A DNA stretch of 64,000 bases from Commensalibacter oyaizuii (GCF_029953265.1 NZ_JASBAO010000001.1:1502001-1566000), one strand, 5' to 3'. Positions 37,455-47,804 are shown, numbered from the stretch's first letter. Numbers and translations are program-made. Notes: a model not told the origin generated them from the sequence alone.

Positions 37455-38570
37455 TTAGCATCCCTTTGCACAATACCGTTCTGCCAAGCTGTTCGCAGCA
37501 ACTATGGCGGCATAAACCTCCTCAACCGTCACCTTTTTGGGCATATTTCCCATCGTATCCTCGGGGTCACAAGCAATTTCTGCAACTTTTCGCCACTCTG
37601 CCTCAACAAATTTAGTTAGTCCCATATCTTTTAAAGTTAAGGGTAACCCTACAGTTTTAATAATATCAACAACGGCTTCAATTTCATGTTGCGGTGCATT
37701 TTCTAAAACCAATTGTACCAACAATCCGAACGCTACTTTTTCCCCGTGTTGTGCCTTATGCAAATCAGCAACTGCGGACATGCCATTATTAATTGCATGA
37801 GCTGCAGCCAAACCACCTGCCTCTGCACCGACACCACTTAAATAAATGGTTGCTTCTATCACTTGTTCCAACGCAGGGGTAACGATTTGATTACGAACCG
37901 CATCCATGGCACAAGCAACATTTTCTTGTAATACCTGATAACACAATTGAGCCAATCCCAATCCCGTCCTGGATGGTTTTTTTAAAACCAAATTAATCCC
38001 ATCAACCGCGTAACATGCCCGCGCTTCAAAATACGTTGCCAATGCGTCCCCCACCCCTGCGGCAAAAAAACGTGCAGGTGCCTGACAAATAATTGATGTA
38101 TCTGCAATCACAACATCAGGATTTTGCGGTAAAAATAAATAACGATCAAATTCACCGTTTTTTTTGTAAATTACCGCCAAGGCCGTACACGGTGCATCCG
38201 TTGATGCAATTGTTGGAACAATAATAACAGGGATTTTTTTATAATAGGCTACGGCTTTGGCTGTATCTAACGTTTTTCCCCCACCAATACCAACAATAAT
38301 ATTGGCAGACTGTTTTTCTATTACTGCAATGATCCGCTTTATTTCTGCGTCTGTGCATTCATATTGAAATTGCTCCGCAACACCAGATAATCCTGATAAT
38401 TGCACATTTGGTAACGCCTCTTTTTTAACACGATCCAATATAAACTCGTCACATAACAAAACGGCATTTGTACCAAAATCTTTGATATATTCATGCAACT
38501 GTCCCAAAAGATTGCTGCCTATAATAAATTTTTTCGGCGACGTTACTGTACGAGGTGTTTTTTGCATCAT
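37455..38570 (-). CDS. gldA: glycerol dehydrogenase
   Basis: 371-aa group III iron/zinc alcohol dehydrogenase close to E. coli GldA, as I recall it: IVGIGGGKTLDTAKAVAYY, VPTIASTDAPCTALAVIY, GVGDALATYFEARACYA, VIEATIYLSGVGAEAGGLAAAHAINNG, HKAQHGEKVAFG. The Asp in GVGD and the His residues in AAAHA and AQHGEK are the metal ligands. It oxidises glycerol to dihydroxyacetone with NAD. It lies downstream of acnA on the same strand, after a terminator, so it is likely independent. Confidence 0.93.
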   Translation of the reverse strand: MMQKTPRTVTSPKKFIIGSNLLGQLHEYIKDFGTNAVLLCDEFILDRVKKEALPNVQLSGLSGVAEQFQYECTDAEIKRIIAVIEKQSANIIVGIGGGKTLDTAKAVAYYKKIPVIIVPTIASTDAPCTALAVIYKKNGEFDRYLFLPQNPDVVIADTSIICQAPARFFAAGVGDALATYFEARACYAVDGINLVLKKPSRTGLGLAQLCYQVLQENVACAMDAVRNQIVTPALEQVIEATIYLSGVGAEAGGLAAAHAINNGMSAVADLHKAQHGEKVAFGLLVQLVLENAPQHEIEAVVDIIKTVGLPLTLKDMGLTKFVEAEWRKVAEIACDPEDTMGNMPKKVTVEEVYAAIVAANSLAERYCAKGC

Positions 38571-38676
38571 ACTATTTCCTAATTTTGTTTATAGAAGCAA
38601 CCTTTGATCAGCTTACCCTATGTGGATAAAATAACGAATATAAATTCTTTGTTAATACAACATACCGACTTCTACA

Positions 38677-38707
38677 TGAAAAAGGGAGGTTTACACCTCC
38701 CTTTTCA
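38677..38707 (-). terminator. Rho-independent terminator after acnA
   Basis: AGGGAGGT (38683-38690) and ACCTCCCT (38695-38702) form a stem with loop TTAC, extended by flanking A/T pairs (TGAAAA...TTTTCA). It lies just past the acnA stop on the minus strand. Confidence 0.85.
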
Positions 38708-38731
38708 TTGCAGATATAACTAATTTCTAGT

Positions 38732-41422
38732 TTATTGCGCCATTAATCGAAGAACATAAGGCAAAATACCCCCGTGACGATAATACTCAACTTCCTCTAG
38801 AGTATCTACACGACATACCAATGGTACTTCTTGGGTCGAGCCGTCTGCACGATGAATACGCATTGTCAATTTTTGGCGTGGTTTTAAAGTTTCAACACCA
38901 AGAATATCAATTTTTTCATCGCCTTTTAAATTCAAGGTTTTGCGGGTTGTCCCTTCCTCAAATAATAATGGTAAAACACCCATACCAACCAAATTAGAGC
39001 GATGAATACGTTCAAAGCTTTCTGCAATTACCGCCGCAACCCCCAATAGGTTAGTACCTTTGGCAGCCCAATCACGCGATGAACCCATACCGTATTCTTT
39101 ACCCCCAAAGACGATCAATGGAGTTTTTTCTTGTTGATATTGCATTGCAACGTCGTAAATGGCCCCTTCTTTACCGTCAGGATAATGTTTACTGTATCCA
39201 CCCTCAACACCAGGAACCATTTCGTTTTTTATACGGATATTCGCAAATGTACCGCGCATCATTACTTCATGATTACCCCGACGCGAACCATAAGAGTTAA
39301 AGTCGTTTACCTTTACCCCATGTTCAGTCAAATAACGCCCTGCGGGAGAATCCTTGCGAATAGAACCTGCGGGGGAAATATGATCGGTTGTGACGTTATC
39401 GCCAAGTAGTGCCAATATTCTGGCCCCTTTGATATCGGGACGTTTGGCAGGGGCTTCTTTACCCATGCCCTCAAAATAAGGAGGATTACGAACATATGTG
39501 GAATCGGGTGCCCAAGCATACGTCTGAGAGCCAGTGGCTACTTCTAATGCTTGCCATTCCGCGGGACCTGTTGAAACTTGGCTGTATCCTTTTTTAAACT
39601 CTTCCTTAGAAATTGCAGAGGCCATTGCATCAGCAATCTCTTGTTCTGAAGGCCAAATATCTTTTAGATAAATCTCTTTACCCTCTTTGGAGACCCCTAA
39701 CGGATCTTTGGTGATGTCTTTGCGCAGTGTTCCCAAAATGGCATACGCCACGACCAGAGGTGGGCTGGCCAAGTAGTTTGCACGCACGTTGGGAGAAATA
39801 CGGCCTTCAAAATTACGGTTACCTGATAATACTGCCGATGCAACCAATTTGTTATTCTCAATTGTATCAACAATTTCTGGTGCCAACGGACCAGAATTTC
39901 CAATACAGGTTGTACAACCATATCCAACGATATTAAAACCCAATGCATTTAAAGCATCGGTCAGTCCTGCTTTTTGTAAATATTCGGTCGCCACTTTTGA
40001 CCCAGGAGCCAAAGAAGTTTTTACCCAAGGCTTACGCGTCAACCCAAGGGCATGCGCTTTTTTTGCCAATAACCCAGCAGCCATCATCACTTCGGCATTA
40101 GATGTATTCGTGCAAGACGTAATCGCAGCAATTACCACAGAACCATGTTCCAATTGATAATCAGCATTTGCCACAGGATAAGATTTATCCGCATCTGCGG
40201 TGGGAACATTAAAACCGCCCACTAATTCTTTTTCAAACACAGATTTAGCATCATTTAACGAAATACGATCTTGTGGACGACGAGGCCCAGAAATTGATGG
40301 AACAACCTGACTAATATCTAATTCTAAAATATCGGTAAATTCTGGTTCTTCTGCACTACCATCACGGAACATTCCTTGTGCTTTTAGATAAGCTTCAACC
40401 AATTTGATTTGGTGTTCGTCACGACCCGTTAAGCGCAAATAATCCAAAGCTTGTTTGTCAACAGGGAAAAAGCCACAAGTTGCCCCGTATTCAGGGGCCA
40501 TATTTGCAATCGTTGCGCGGGTGTATAATGGCAAATGATCCAAGGCAGGACCATAAAATTCAACAAATTTACCAACAACCCCTTTTTTACGCAGCATTTC
40601 AGTGACAGTTAACACTAAGTCAGTTGCTGTGACACCAGCGGCCAGCTTACCAGTTAATCTAAATCCAATCACATCGGGAATTAACATGGTAATCGGTTGG
40701 CCTAACATTGCTGCTTCGGCCTCAATACCGCCTACACCCCAACCCAAAACACCCAAACCATTAATCATGGTTGTGTGGGAATCTGTTCCATACAAGGTAT
40801 CTGGATAAGCATAATTTTTACCGTCTTCCTCGTTTGTCCAAACTACTTTGGCAATATGCTCCAGATTAACCTGATGGCAAATACCTGTATCGGGGGGAAC
40901 TACTGAAAATCCTTTAAATGCTTCTTGTCCCCACCGTAAAAACGCATAACGCTCTGCGTTGCGCTCAAATTCTAAACTAATATTATTTTGTAATGCTGTG
41001 GAAGACCCCGCATAGTCCACCATAACAGAGTGATCAATTACCAAATTAACAGGAATTAGTGGATTAACCTTTTGGGGATCACCTTTTAAATTAATCATCC
41101 CATCACGCATCGCAGCCAAATCAACAACGGCAGGCACCCCAGTGAAATCCTGCATTAAAATACGGGCTGGACGGAAGGGAACCTCAGAATCACTATGACG
41201 GTTTTTCAACCATGCGGCAATTGCCTTAGCATTCTCGACTGTAAAAGATTGACCATTTTCAAAACGTAATACGTTCTCTAATAATACTTTTAATGTATTA
41301 GGTAAACGACGAAAAGACCCTAGTGTTTTTTCGGCTTCTGATAGGGAAAAATAGTGATAGGTTTTTCCATCAACCTCCAAAGGGCGGCAAGTATTTAAAC
41401 TATCCTGGCCAACGAGTTTCAT
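38732..41422 (-). CDS. acnA: aconitate hydratase
   Basis: 896-aa AcnA-type aconitase (citrate to isocitrate). Fe-S ligand cysteines lie in ITSCTNTSN and in YGCTTCIGNSGPL. Other conserved blocks are RPARILMQDFTGVPAVVDLAAMRDG, YPDTLYGTDSHTTMINGLGVLGWGVGGIEAE, and the swivelling domain GDNVTTDHISPAGSI with FGGKEYGMGSSRDWAAKG. Full length. It complements sdh and sucA as a TCA-cycle gene in this window. Confidence 0.97.
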   Translation of the reverse strand: MKLVGQDSLNTCRPLEVDGKTYHYFSLSEAEKTLGSFRRLPNTLKVLLENVLRFENGQSFTVENAKAIAAWLKNRHSDSEVPFRPARILMQDFTGVPAVVDLAAMRDGMINLKGDPQKVNPLIPVNLVIDHSVMVDYAGSSTALQNNISLEFERNAERYAFLRWGQEAFKGFSVVPPDTGICHQVNLEHIAKVVWTNEEDGKNYAYPDTLYGTDSHTTMINGLGVLGWGVGGIEAEAAMLGQPITMLIPDVIGFRLTGKLAAGVTATDLVLTVTEMLRKKGVVGKFVEFYGPALDHLPLYTRATIANMAPEYGATCGFFPVDKQALDYLRLTGRDEHQIKLVEAYLKAQGMFRDGSAEEPEFTDILELDISQVVPSISGPRRPQDRISLNDAKSVFEKELVGGFNVPTADADKSYPVANADYQLEHGSVVIAAITSCTNTSNAEVMMAAGLLAKKAHALGLTRKPWVKTSLAPGSKVATEYLQKAGLTDALNALGFNIVGYGCTTCIGNSGPLAPEIVDTIENNKLVASAVLSGNRNFEGRISPNVRANYLASPPLVVAYAILGTLRKDITKDPLGVSKEGKEIYLKDIWPSEQEIADAMASAISKEEFKKGYSQVSTGPAEWQALEVATGSQTYAWAPDSTYVRNPPYFEGMGKEAPAKRPDIKGARILALLGDNVTTDHISPAGSIRKDSPAGRYLTEHGVKVNDFNSYGSRRGNHEVMMRGTFANIRIKNEMVPGVEGGYSKHYPDGKEGAIYDVAMQYQQEKTPLIVFGGKEYGMGSSRDWAAKGTNLLGVAAVIAESFERIHRSNLVGMGVLPLLFEEGTTRKTLNLKGDEKIDILGVETLKPRQKLTMRIHRADGSTQEVPLVCRVDTLEEVEYYRHGGILPYVLRLMAQ

Positions 41423-41587
41423 AATGGCTTCCTTAATTAGTATATTTTATTTTTACAAAATCTATTAAAGCTGATTAAACAACTTTACAGATTATCATAT
41501 AGTTTTTATATCTCGAATCGAATAAAATCAATTATGTCTGACAACTTGCTGTTTCACTTATGTGTGTAGGTAAAGGAATACAAAACC

Positions 41588-42229
41588 CTGTCTGGAACAC
41601 GACCTCATTCATTATCAGTTATACAACTGTCTGCTTTTCGAGGGGAAAAACTTGTTTTAAAAAACGTTAATTTTACCCTTAATTCTGGAGAATCCCTGAT
41701 TATTCAAGGTCCCAACGGTGCAGGAAAAAGCACGTTATTACGCATATTGGCAGGGTTCAAGAAAATCGACTCTGGTGAAATTTTATGGAATCATGAAAAT
41801 ATTTTTGATAATCTGATCCAACATACTCAAAATGTTGCTTGGTTAAGTCATCAAGATTCCCTTAAACCTGCCTTAACTGTTCGAGAGAATCTTTCTTTAG
41901 TCAGCCATATTTATAAAACCGACCTACGTGATGCTCTTCAAACAGTCAATTTATCCTCTATAATTGATCTTCCTGCACGTATGTTATCAGCTGGGCAAAA
42001 AAGACGCGTTGCAATTGCCCGTATATTATTAAAGCCCGCAAGATTATGGTTGCTGGACGAGCCTTCTGTTGGGCTGGACCAACAAACCATGGAAATTTTG
42101 GCAGAGATTTTCAATCAATTTAAATCAGAAAATGGAATGATTATTACCACCACCCATGTGCCATTGCCTTTACCAAACAGTCAATATTTACAGCTAACCC
42201 CTTCATCGATTGTCAAAGCACCTTTCTAA
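41588..42229 (+). CDS. ccmA: cytochrome c biogenesis heme exporter ATPase CcmA (start codon unclear)
   Basis: About 213-aa ABC ATPase: LSAFRGEKLVLKNVNFTLNS opens the fold, Walker A is GPNGAGKST, the signature is LSAGQKRRVAIARILL, and Walker B is LWLLDEPSVGLD. It pairs with CcmB. The frame is open back to TAG 41567-41569, but between there and the P-loop it has no ATG, GTG or TTG. CTG 41588 sits ten bases after AAAGGA (41572-41577), so it is the best candidate. Standard ORF callers would start inside the protein at TTG 41747 and lose the Walker A. A start-codon mutation is the alternative. Confidence 0.75.
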   Translation: MSGTRPHSLSVIQLSAFRGEKLVLKNVNFTLNSGESLIIQGPNGAGKSTLLRILAGFKKIDSGEILWNHENIFDNLIQHTQNVAWLSHQDSLKPALTVRENLSLVSHIYKTDLRDALQTVNLSSIIDLPARMLSAGQKRRVAIARILLKPARLWLLDEPSVGLDQQTMEILAEIFNQFKSENGMIITTTHVPLPLPNSQYLQLTPSSIVKAPF

Positions 42230-42894
42230 TGTCTATTTTTTTTCATCTTATTGGTCGAGAATTAAGATTATCCTTACGGTATGGCACAGACAGTTTAGGA
42301 ACAATTTTATTTTTTGTATTAACTGCCTCACTGTTCCCTTTAGCATTGGGCCCTGAACCACAACTATTACAACAAATAGCCCCTGGTATTTTATGGGTTT
42401 GCAGCCTTCTGTCAGCATTATTACCTCTGGAACGACAATTTAACCACGAATATGAAGACGGATCCCTTGATCAATTACTGTTACTGGGTATTCCGGCTTT
42501 TGGTATTGCTTTGGCCAAAATAACGGGCCATTGGCTAACCACTGGGTTACCTTTACTTTTTTCCAGTGTTCCTTTGGCGCTAATGTTTAACTTTCCTTAT
42601 CATGCTATCCCTATATTCACAGCGAGCCTGTTCATTGGTACGGCCTGCTTATCTTTAATTGGTGGAATGACAACTTGCATTTCCTTGGGTGCAAGGCGTA
42701 ATGCCTTTTTATTACCTTTGCTGACCTTCCCACTTCTGACTCCTATTCTGATATTTGGTACAATGATTACAGATGCCCAATTACACAATCTTGATTTTGT
42801 CCCACATTTTGAATTATTGGGGGCATGTTTTGCTATAGCTTTGCCCTTATGCCCACTTGTTGCTGGTGTAGGTCTGACGCTGGCAGCGGAATAA
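42229..42894 (+). CDS. ccmB: heme exporter protein B (CcmB)
   Basis: 221-aa membrane protein with six predicted helices. LFPLALGPEPQLLQQIAPGI, then WVCSLLSALLPLERQF, DGSLDQLLLLG and HWLTTGLPLLFSS match CcmB closely. It is the membrane partner of CcmA in heme handling for cytochrome c maturation (system I). Its start overlaps the ccmA stop (TAATG), so the two are coupled. ccmC and the remaining ccm genes are not in the window. Confidence 0.93.
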   Translation: MSIFFHLIGRELRLSLRYGTDSLGTILFFVLTASLFPLALGPEPQLLQQIAPGILWVCSLLSALLPLERQFNHEYEDGSLDQLLLLGIPAFGIALAKITGHWLTTGLPLLFSSVPLALMFNFPYHAIPIFTASLFIGTACLSLIGGMTTCISLGARRNAFLLPLLTFPLLTPILIFGTMITDAQLHNLDFVPHFELLGACFAIALPLCPLVAGVGLTLAAE

Positions 42895-42899
42895 TCAAT

Positions 42900-43259
42900 T
42901 TACTGAACTGTAAACGGGATTTCACCTGAGCTTTTATCGCCTTTCCATGTCCACACCTCCCATTGCAACTTATATTTTCTAGCTTTTAAAGGATAGGTAG
43001 CCTTAACCTCTTTATAATCCATAGTTGTCGTTGCAGGAATTAATGTCGGCATTCCTGACGCATCCACCAATAATATGCGACTGCGAAAGGGATTAAATTC
43101 ATTATCATATTTTAAAATAATTTGTTGATTTCCTGCGTGCACTACTTGATTAATTTTTGGAAGAGAACTTGTTAACCCCAATGCACTAGCAGCGTTGGTA
43201 TATATTCCTGCTCCCATCAACAAGGCAGCAATCAAAAAAAATTTTTTAACTATTTTCAT
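42900..43259 (-). CDS. CopC-like secreted domain protein lacking usual copper histidines
   Basis: 119 aa from ATG 43259. It has a signal peptide (MKIVKKFFLIAALLMGAGIY...NAASA), then a CopC/YobA-like beta domain with LGLTSSLPKINQVV, IILKYDNEFNPFRSRILLVDASG and KLQWEVWTWKGDKSSGEIPFTV. In CopC the mature N-terminus begins with His and the last motif has D-x-H; here both histidines are missing. The frame opens further upstream at 43355, but only 43259 puts the signal peptide first. The periplasmic role is unclear. Convergent with ccmB. Confidence 0.65.
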   Translation of the reverse strand: MKIVKKFFLIAALLMGAGIYTNAASALGLTSSLPKINQVVHAGNQQIILKYDNEFNPFRSRILLVDASGMPTLIPATTTMDYKEVKATYPLKARKYKLQWEVWTWKGDKSSGEIPFTVQ

Positions 43260-43374
43260 CACTATCTGATATCCATCTAAAAAAGAATTTATTCCAAAGC
43301 AATCGTAAGCTATGGTCACATATCGTAGAAAATATATGCTATACCTGACCATCACTTTATCATAAGGACAGTAA

Positions 43375-43734
43375 ATGATTATTTATTCTAATCGTATATA
43401 TATTATTTCGATTTTAAGTTTAATTTCTATCATTTTATCCTCGACCGCTTATGCGAATTACAAACGATGCTGGATTAACAATGGCATCCCCAGTATTAAC
43501 TGCGCACCAGCAGATGGCAGCTATTATACAAAGCAAAAGGATGATACCTATAAAAAATGCCCTGTTGTAAGTGGAAGATTACGCAAGCCCTGTAAAGATG
43601 AGGATGGATTTGCAATGATAATTAATAATCATCTATGGTATCAATGCCCTATCCAACATGGCAAAAAACTGGATCATTGCAGCTTAGCAACAGGATATTA
43701 CACGATATCCCTACCCCACCTGCCAAGATTATAG
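43375..43734 (+). CDS. secreted protein with three CX10C repeats, unknown function
   Basis: 119 aa. A signal peptide covers about residues 1-28 (ending SSTAYA). The mature part has six cysteines in three evenly spaced pairs: C32-C43, C62-C73 and C91-C102, each CX10C with a Gly five residues after the first Cys. The first two repeats have Asp-Gly and the third Thr-Gly four residues after the second Cys. The unit is about 30 residues. Three disulfide-bonded hairpins seem likely. I do not recognise a family. It is divergent from the CopC-like gene and ends at a bidirectional terminator. Confidence 0.6.
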   Translation: MIIYSNRIYIISILSLISIILSSTAYANYKRCWINNGIPSINCAPADGSYYTKQKDDTYKKCPVVSGRLRKPCKDEDGFAMIINNHLWYQCPIQHGKKLDHCSLATGYYTISLPHLPRL

Positions 43735-43778
43735 ATCTAAATTTTGGCAAGGTAAAACCAAAATATCCACTGTTTTAA

Positions 43779-43805
43779 TATGGCTCTAAAAATATTAGGG
43801 CCATA
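43779..43805. terminator. Bidirectional terminator
   Basis: TATGGCTCTAA (43779-43789) and TTAGGGCCATA (43795-43805) pair with one wobble around a short loop, with A/T-rich flanks. It lies between the convergent triple-repeat protein and the GlfT2-like gene. Confidence 0.7.
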
Positions 43806-43811
43806 CTAAAA

Positions 43812-45569
43812 TTATTTTTTCGTATCTTTGTAGACATTTCTCCAAAATTGTTCTGTCATAAATTTAGGAGCCACTTTACGATACTGCTTTTTTAATACAT
43901 GAAAACATCTTATAAATTGATACATAATCTTAAAACTGTAGGCCAATTCTTCAAAGAATCTTTTACGATCATATCGAGCAATATATCCAGTATCATATCG
44001 ATTTGAATAATATACAACTTGTTTTGCTCTGAATAACTGACGAAAAACCCCATGAAAGGCTTTGTTGTTATAAACAATATCTGATTTAATTAAAAATTTG
44101 GGTAACAAAAAACTATTTAGAGTTAACATTCTTATAACTCTGTTAAGTTTACTTTCATGAAAAGGTAAGAATTTTAACCCTAATCCAGACATATCTAATT
44201 TCTTCATTTTTTCTTCAAAAGTCAAATGAGAAACCCGCTTTGATATACTAGCAAAAGACATATTTCTAGACCAAAAATCTGGCCCTTCCATGACATCCTT
44301 AAGCCCAAGACTTGTGGCCCTCGCACTATCATAGTTAAAGGAAAAAAGAGCTAGTTTGATTAAATTTAAATAGTTCTTAATATATTTCTTTAAAGGGGTG
44401 TGAGTCGCCAACAAACAAATAACATAATTAGCACGAATTGACAGATATTTTGCAAAAGGGCCGTCCTTATAACTGAAATTTTCTCCCCAAACAGCAATGC
44501 CATTAACAGTAATGATATTAAAATCATTCATAAAACTAAATAACATGTCGTCTCCTTTAACAAAGAAAGGAAATGGATAGTTTTTTACATCTGAAATATT
44601 AAATGCAAAAAGCCACCATGCACCATAATCAGGTTTTTCAAATCCTAAATCTGTTATTTGTAAATGATGAAAATCCATCATATTTAAACCATGATACAAT
44701 GGTCTAAAAACAAGCTCTTTAAATACAGCACCTTTTTCATGTAATATTTCGGGATGCTCTTCATACAACATTGACCCTGATATCGCTAATTTAGGTGTTT
44801 TAGAGTATTGTAATAATCGAAATGTTTTTATAATTGATTCAATTTCACAGCTTGCATCATCATCCATAAATAAACAATGTGTAAAACCGTTATCTTTTAA
44901 ATGTAACAGTCCTCTTGTAAAGCCGCCAGATCCCCCATAATTTTCGTTAGGAATTACAGTAACTCCTTTACTTTCTTCGGCAGTAATATTTTTCGAATTG
45001 TCAACAACAATTAATTCAATATGGTCTTTAAACTCAGAATGAGATAGTAACTGTGATCTTATTCTTTCAATTGCAGGTAAAACGTATTGCTTACGATTAA
45101 AGTGTGTAATTACTATACCTAGTTTTACATCATTAAGTGGCTTAGATTTAGTATAAAAACATCCAGATTGTATTGTGCAATCCGTTTTAGTAGTAATTTT
45201 AAAGAACAAAATACCATTATCAAGTTTTTCGTAAGGTATTTTAACATGTGCTTCTGATTGATTTAATGATATATGTTCTTCAAGAATAACCTCAGAAGCA
45301 ACTTCAAGTTTGGATATATATAAAGTAAGTATAAACTCACCACTACCTTCGATCTTGAAGGACAAATCTTTTAAATCACAATATGAATGCCATGTTCTTA
45401 GCGAAAAATAATTAAAATATGTTCCTAAAGATGTAATAGTATTTTTAGGTATTATAAGACTAACTTCATCCTTGTCAGGATAAGCAATACCATTTTCTGT
45501 CATATAATATAAACCTTTAGGAGCATTTATAGACGTTTTTGGAAAGACTAAATTTTGTATTGTATACAT
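43812..45569 (-). CDS. GlfT2-like family 2 glycosyltransferase (galactofuranosyltransferase-like)
   Basis: 585-aa enzyme. A beta-rich N-terminal domain (residues 1-140) precedes a GT-A domain: GIVITHFNRKQYVLPAI at about 151-167, IVVDNS, NENYGGSGGFTRG, and the DDD metal-binding triad at Asp236-238 (LFMDDDAS). PFFVKGDDMLFSF carries a second acidic pair. This layout is that of mycobacterial GlfT2 and relatives, which use UDP-galactofuranose. The sugar is inferred. It is the minus-strand member of a cell-surface glycan island. Confidence 0.8.
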   Translation of the reverse strand: MYTIQNLVFPKTSINAPKGLYYMTENGIAYPDKDEVSLIIPKNTITSLGTYFNYFSLRTWHSYCDLKDLSFKIEGSGEFILTLYISKLEVASEVILEEHISLNQSEAHVKIPYEKLDNGILFFKITTKTDCTIQSGCFYTKSKPLNDVKLGIVITHFNRKQYVLPAIERIRSQLLSHSEFKDHIELIVVDNSKNITAEESKGVTVIPNENYGGSGGFTRGLLHLKDNGFTHCLFMDDDASCEIESIIKTFRLLQYSKTPKLAISGSMLYEEHPEILHEKGAVFKELVFRPLYHGLNMMDFHHLQITDLGFEKPDYGAWWLFAFNISDVKNYPFPFFVKGDDMLFSFMNDFNIITVNGIAVWGENFSYKDGPFAKYLSIRANYVICLLATHTPLKKYIKNYLNLIKLALFSFNYDSARATSLGLKDVMEGPDFWSRNMSFASISKRVSHLTFEEKMKKLDMSGLGLKFLPFHESKLNRVIRMLTLNSFLLPKFLIKSDIVYNNKAFHGVFRQLFRAKQVVYYSNRYDTGYIARYDRKRFFEELAYSFKIMYQFIRCFHVLKKQYRKVAPKFMTEQFWRNVYKDTKK

Positions 45570-45653
45570 TGAGTTTAAACCATATTAATAAGAGTATTAT
45601 ATATTTTTTTCATATATACATATAAAATAAAAAAATAATTAGGTAAAATTAAA

Positions 45654-47804
45654 ATGTCTTTTACAAAGAATATGAAGTTGTTTTTTGGTTTTATGCTGTT
45701 CTCTTTATTAATAATTGTAATATGCACGTTAAGAAACCATTACTTTTTTACATTAGATGATGCTGAAAATGAGTATTTAGGATTTATGCATCAATACGGC
45801 CAATCATGGAAAAATGGTGAGATTCCATTTATCACCAAAGATCTTTTAGTTGGCGGCAATGCCATGGTTGAATTACAACGGGCTATATTTGCACCACATA
45901 ACATCATTGGATCAATACTCAATGCATCAAACCATATTCTCATATCTACAGGTTTATTTTTTGCATTTGTAAATATGATGACACTATGTTTCTCAGGCTA
46001 TATTATTGGCCGTACTCTAAACATAAAAAGAAATCTATGTGTTACTTTGGGATTATTTCTAGCAATCAACCCTATGTTCTTATTTCAATATTCAGGGCCG
46101 TGGTGGAACGCTGCAAATGGACACGCCATTTCTATATTGTCGATAGCTTCAATTTTCTACTTGATTAAGAACCAGACGAGATTGGCTTACACATTTAATT
46201 TTTTAACAGTTTTCTGGCTCTTGGTTTCGGGATGGCCCCACGGATTTATTGGTTACTTAGTAATATCAATCTGCCTTATAATTTCTTTTTCAGAAGCAGA
46301 CATAAAGTCAGCATTTTACTTGTTTTTCCCCACTTTATGCGCTGGCATAAGTGCAATCCCTATATATTCTGAATTTATTTATCTTAAAGCTTTTATTGAA
46401 AGACCCTCAGGATGGGATAATGTCAACAATTTTTTAGTACCGTCTTTATCCCAAATGCTGCTTTCTTTTTCTCCATCTTATTATGAGCATATGAATTATT
46501 GGGGAGGATACCGAACTGTTTTTTTTCCCATAGGTTTTTCAACAATTTTTTTTGTTTTTTCATGTTTCTTCCTAAAAATTGATTTAAAAAGCAAAACAAC
46601 CCAAACTTTAATTATAATAGCTGCTTTACTACTTTTACTATGCCAAATGCCATCGCAAGCTGGTATGTTAAGATATCCATATCGCTTTTTACCGTTGTTT
46701 TCCTCTATTATCACTATTTTTACTTTCTATGTAATTAATCGGTATGAAATTACTGTAAGTAGGCAAAGACAACAATTATTCTATTTTTTTATTTCAATCT
46801 TTATAATTGTTTCGATATCAACTTGTTTCTTCGAACTAAAAAACAAAGTTCTAATCGCAAACCTCATAACTTTTTGTTTATTAACTTACGTGTACCTAGC
46901 TTTTTTTAAAAATAAAAACTTAAAAGAAGCATCAACCATACATTTATCATTAATACCCTTTTGTTGTTTTTTAATCATGATCTTCGTTCTCCCTGGCGTA
47001 GGAAAAGGGAAATATATGTATGAATCGCATCTGCCTAATCAATTGCGAAATTTAAATAAACTTAATCTAAGTGGTTATACACTGTCTTTTTCCGGGGGAA
47101 CAGGCAGTTGGCAAAAAGCGCCCAAAGAACTAGCAGATTTAAATTCCTCACAGTTCGGATATTATGATATCAAGTCGACAACTGGATATTCGCCAAATGG
47201 TCACAAATTTTTAGACCAGATAATAGTACACCATAGCCCACATACAACTTTAAATCAAGAAGATGCTCTTTTACCACTTCTCCGCAAGATTCCAGAGTTA
47301 AACAATGTTTGTATGATCAATTTACTTAATGTAACTAATGTAGTCTTACATAACAATGTTAATTTTGAACAAATCAAACAATGTGGATTTACAAATTCTT
47401 TTACAGGAGCAAGAGATTATACATATGCAAATTACAAACGTAACTTATCCACTACGCTTTCATACTCTCTTATTCCCAATACAACAGTTAAAAACGAGAC
47501 AAATAACACCATAAAACTCTATATACCAGACAGTGCACAAAAAAATACATTAATCTTTTCTAGAGCTTTTTGGCCTGGTTACACGGCATCTGGCCTCGCA
47601 TGTAATGTACAGATATCTGGCTTTGAGAATGCATTATTATCTGCTCAAATTCCTGCTCACTGTTCAGGAAATCTGACCATTTCTTATTTTCCAAAAACAT
47701 GGAAATACACTTTATTTTTCGCTGTTATTGGCATAATAGCATTCCTAGTTTTCCTTATTTATAATTATAAAAGAAAACCTACTGTCAAGACTTGCTCTTT
47801 TTGA
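45654..47804 (+). CDS. large polytopic membrane protein, GT-C/YfhO-like
   Basis: 716 aa with about 12-13 hydrophobic helices, a loop with [15 protein letters not shown] after the first helix (an acidic pair in the first periplasmic loop is typical of GT-C glycosyltransferases), and a soluble C-terminal part of about 200 residues before a last helix. The family resembles YfhO-type or O-antigen-modifying membrane glycosyltransferases. Its 3' end overlaps the gtrB-like gene by 20 bases tail to tail. It probably transfers a lipid-linked sugar to a surface polymer. Confidence 0.6.
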   Translation: MSFTKNMKLFFGFMLFSLLIIVICTLRNHYFFTLDDAENEYLGFMHQYGQSWKNGEIPFITKDLLVGGNAMVELQRAIFAPHNIIGSILNASNHILISTGLFFAFVNMMTLCFSGYIIGRTLNIKRNLCVTLGLFLAINPMFLFQYSGPWWNAANGHAISILSIASIFYLIKNQTRLAYTFNFLTVFWLLVSGWPHGFIGYLVISICLIISFSEADIKSAFYLFFPTLCAGISAIPIYSEFIYLKAFIERPSGWDNVNNFLVPSLSQMLLSFSPSYYEHMNYWGGYRTVFFPIGFSTIFFVFSCFFLKIDLKSKTTQTLIIIAALLLLLCQMPSQAGMLRYPYRFLPLFSSIITIFTFYVINRYEITVSRQRQQLFYFFISIFIIVSISTCFFELKNKVLIANLITFCLLTYVYLAFFKNKNLKEASTIHLSLIPFCCFLIMIFVLPGVGKGKYMYESHLPNQLRNLNKLNLSGYTLSFSGGTGSWQKAPKELADLNSSQFGYYDIKSTTGYSPNGHKFLDQIIVHHSPHTTLNQEDALLPLLRKIPELNNVCMINLLNVTNVVLHNNVNFEQIKQCGFTNSFTGARDYTYANYKRNLSTTLSYSLIPNTTVKNETNNTIKLYIPDSAQKNTLIFSRAFWPGYTASGLACNVQISGFENALLSAQIPAHCSGNLTISYFPKTWKYTLFFAVIGIIAFLVFLIYNYKRKPTVKTCSF

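Noticed and set aside
41560-41694. ATG 41560 as the ccmA start
   Set aside because: It is in another frame and reads to a stop after about 40 codons with no similarity to CcmA.
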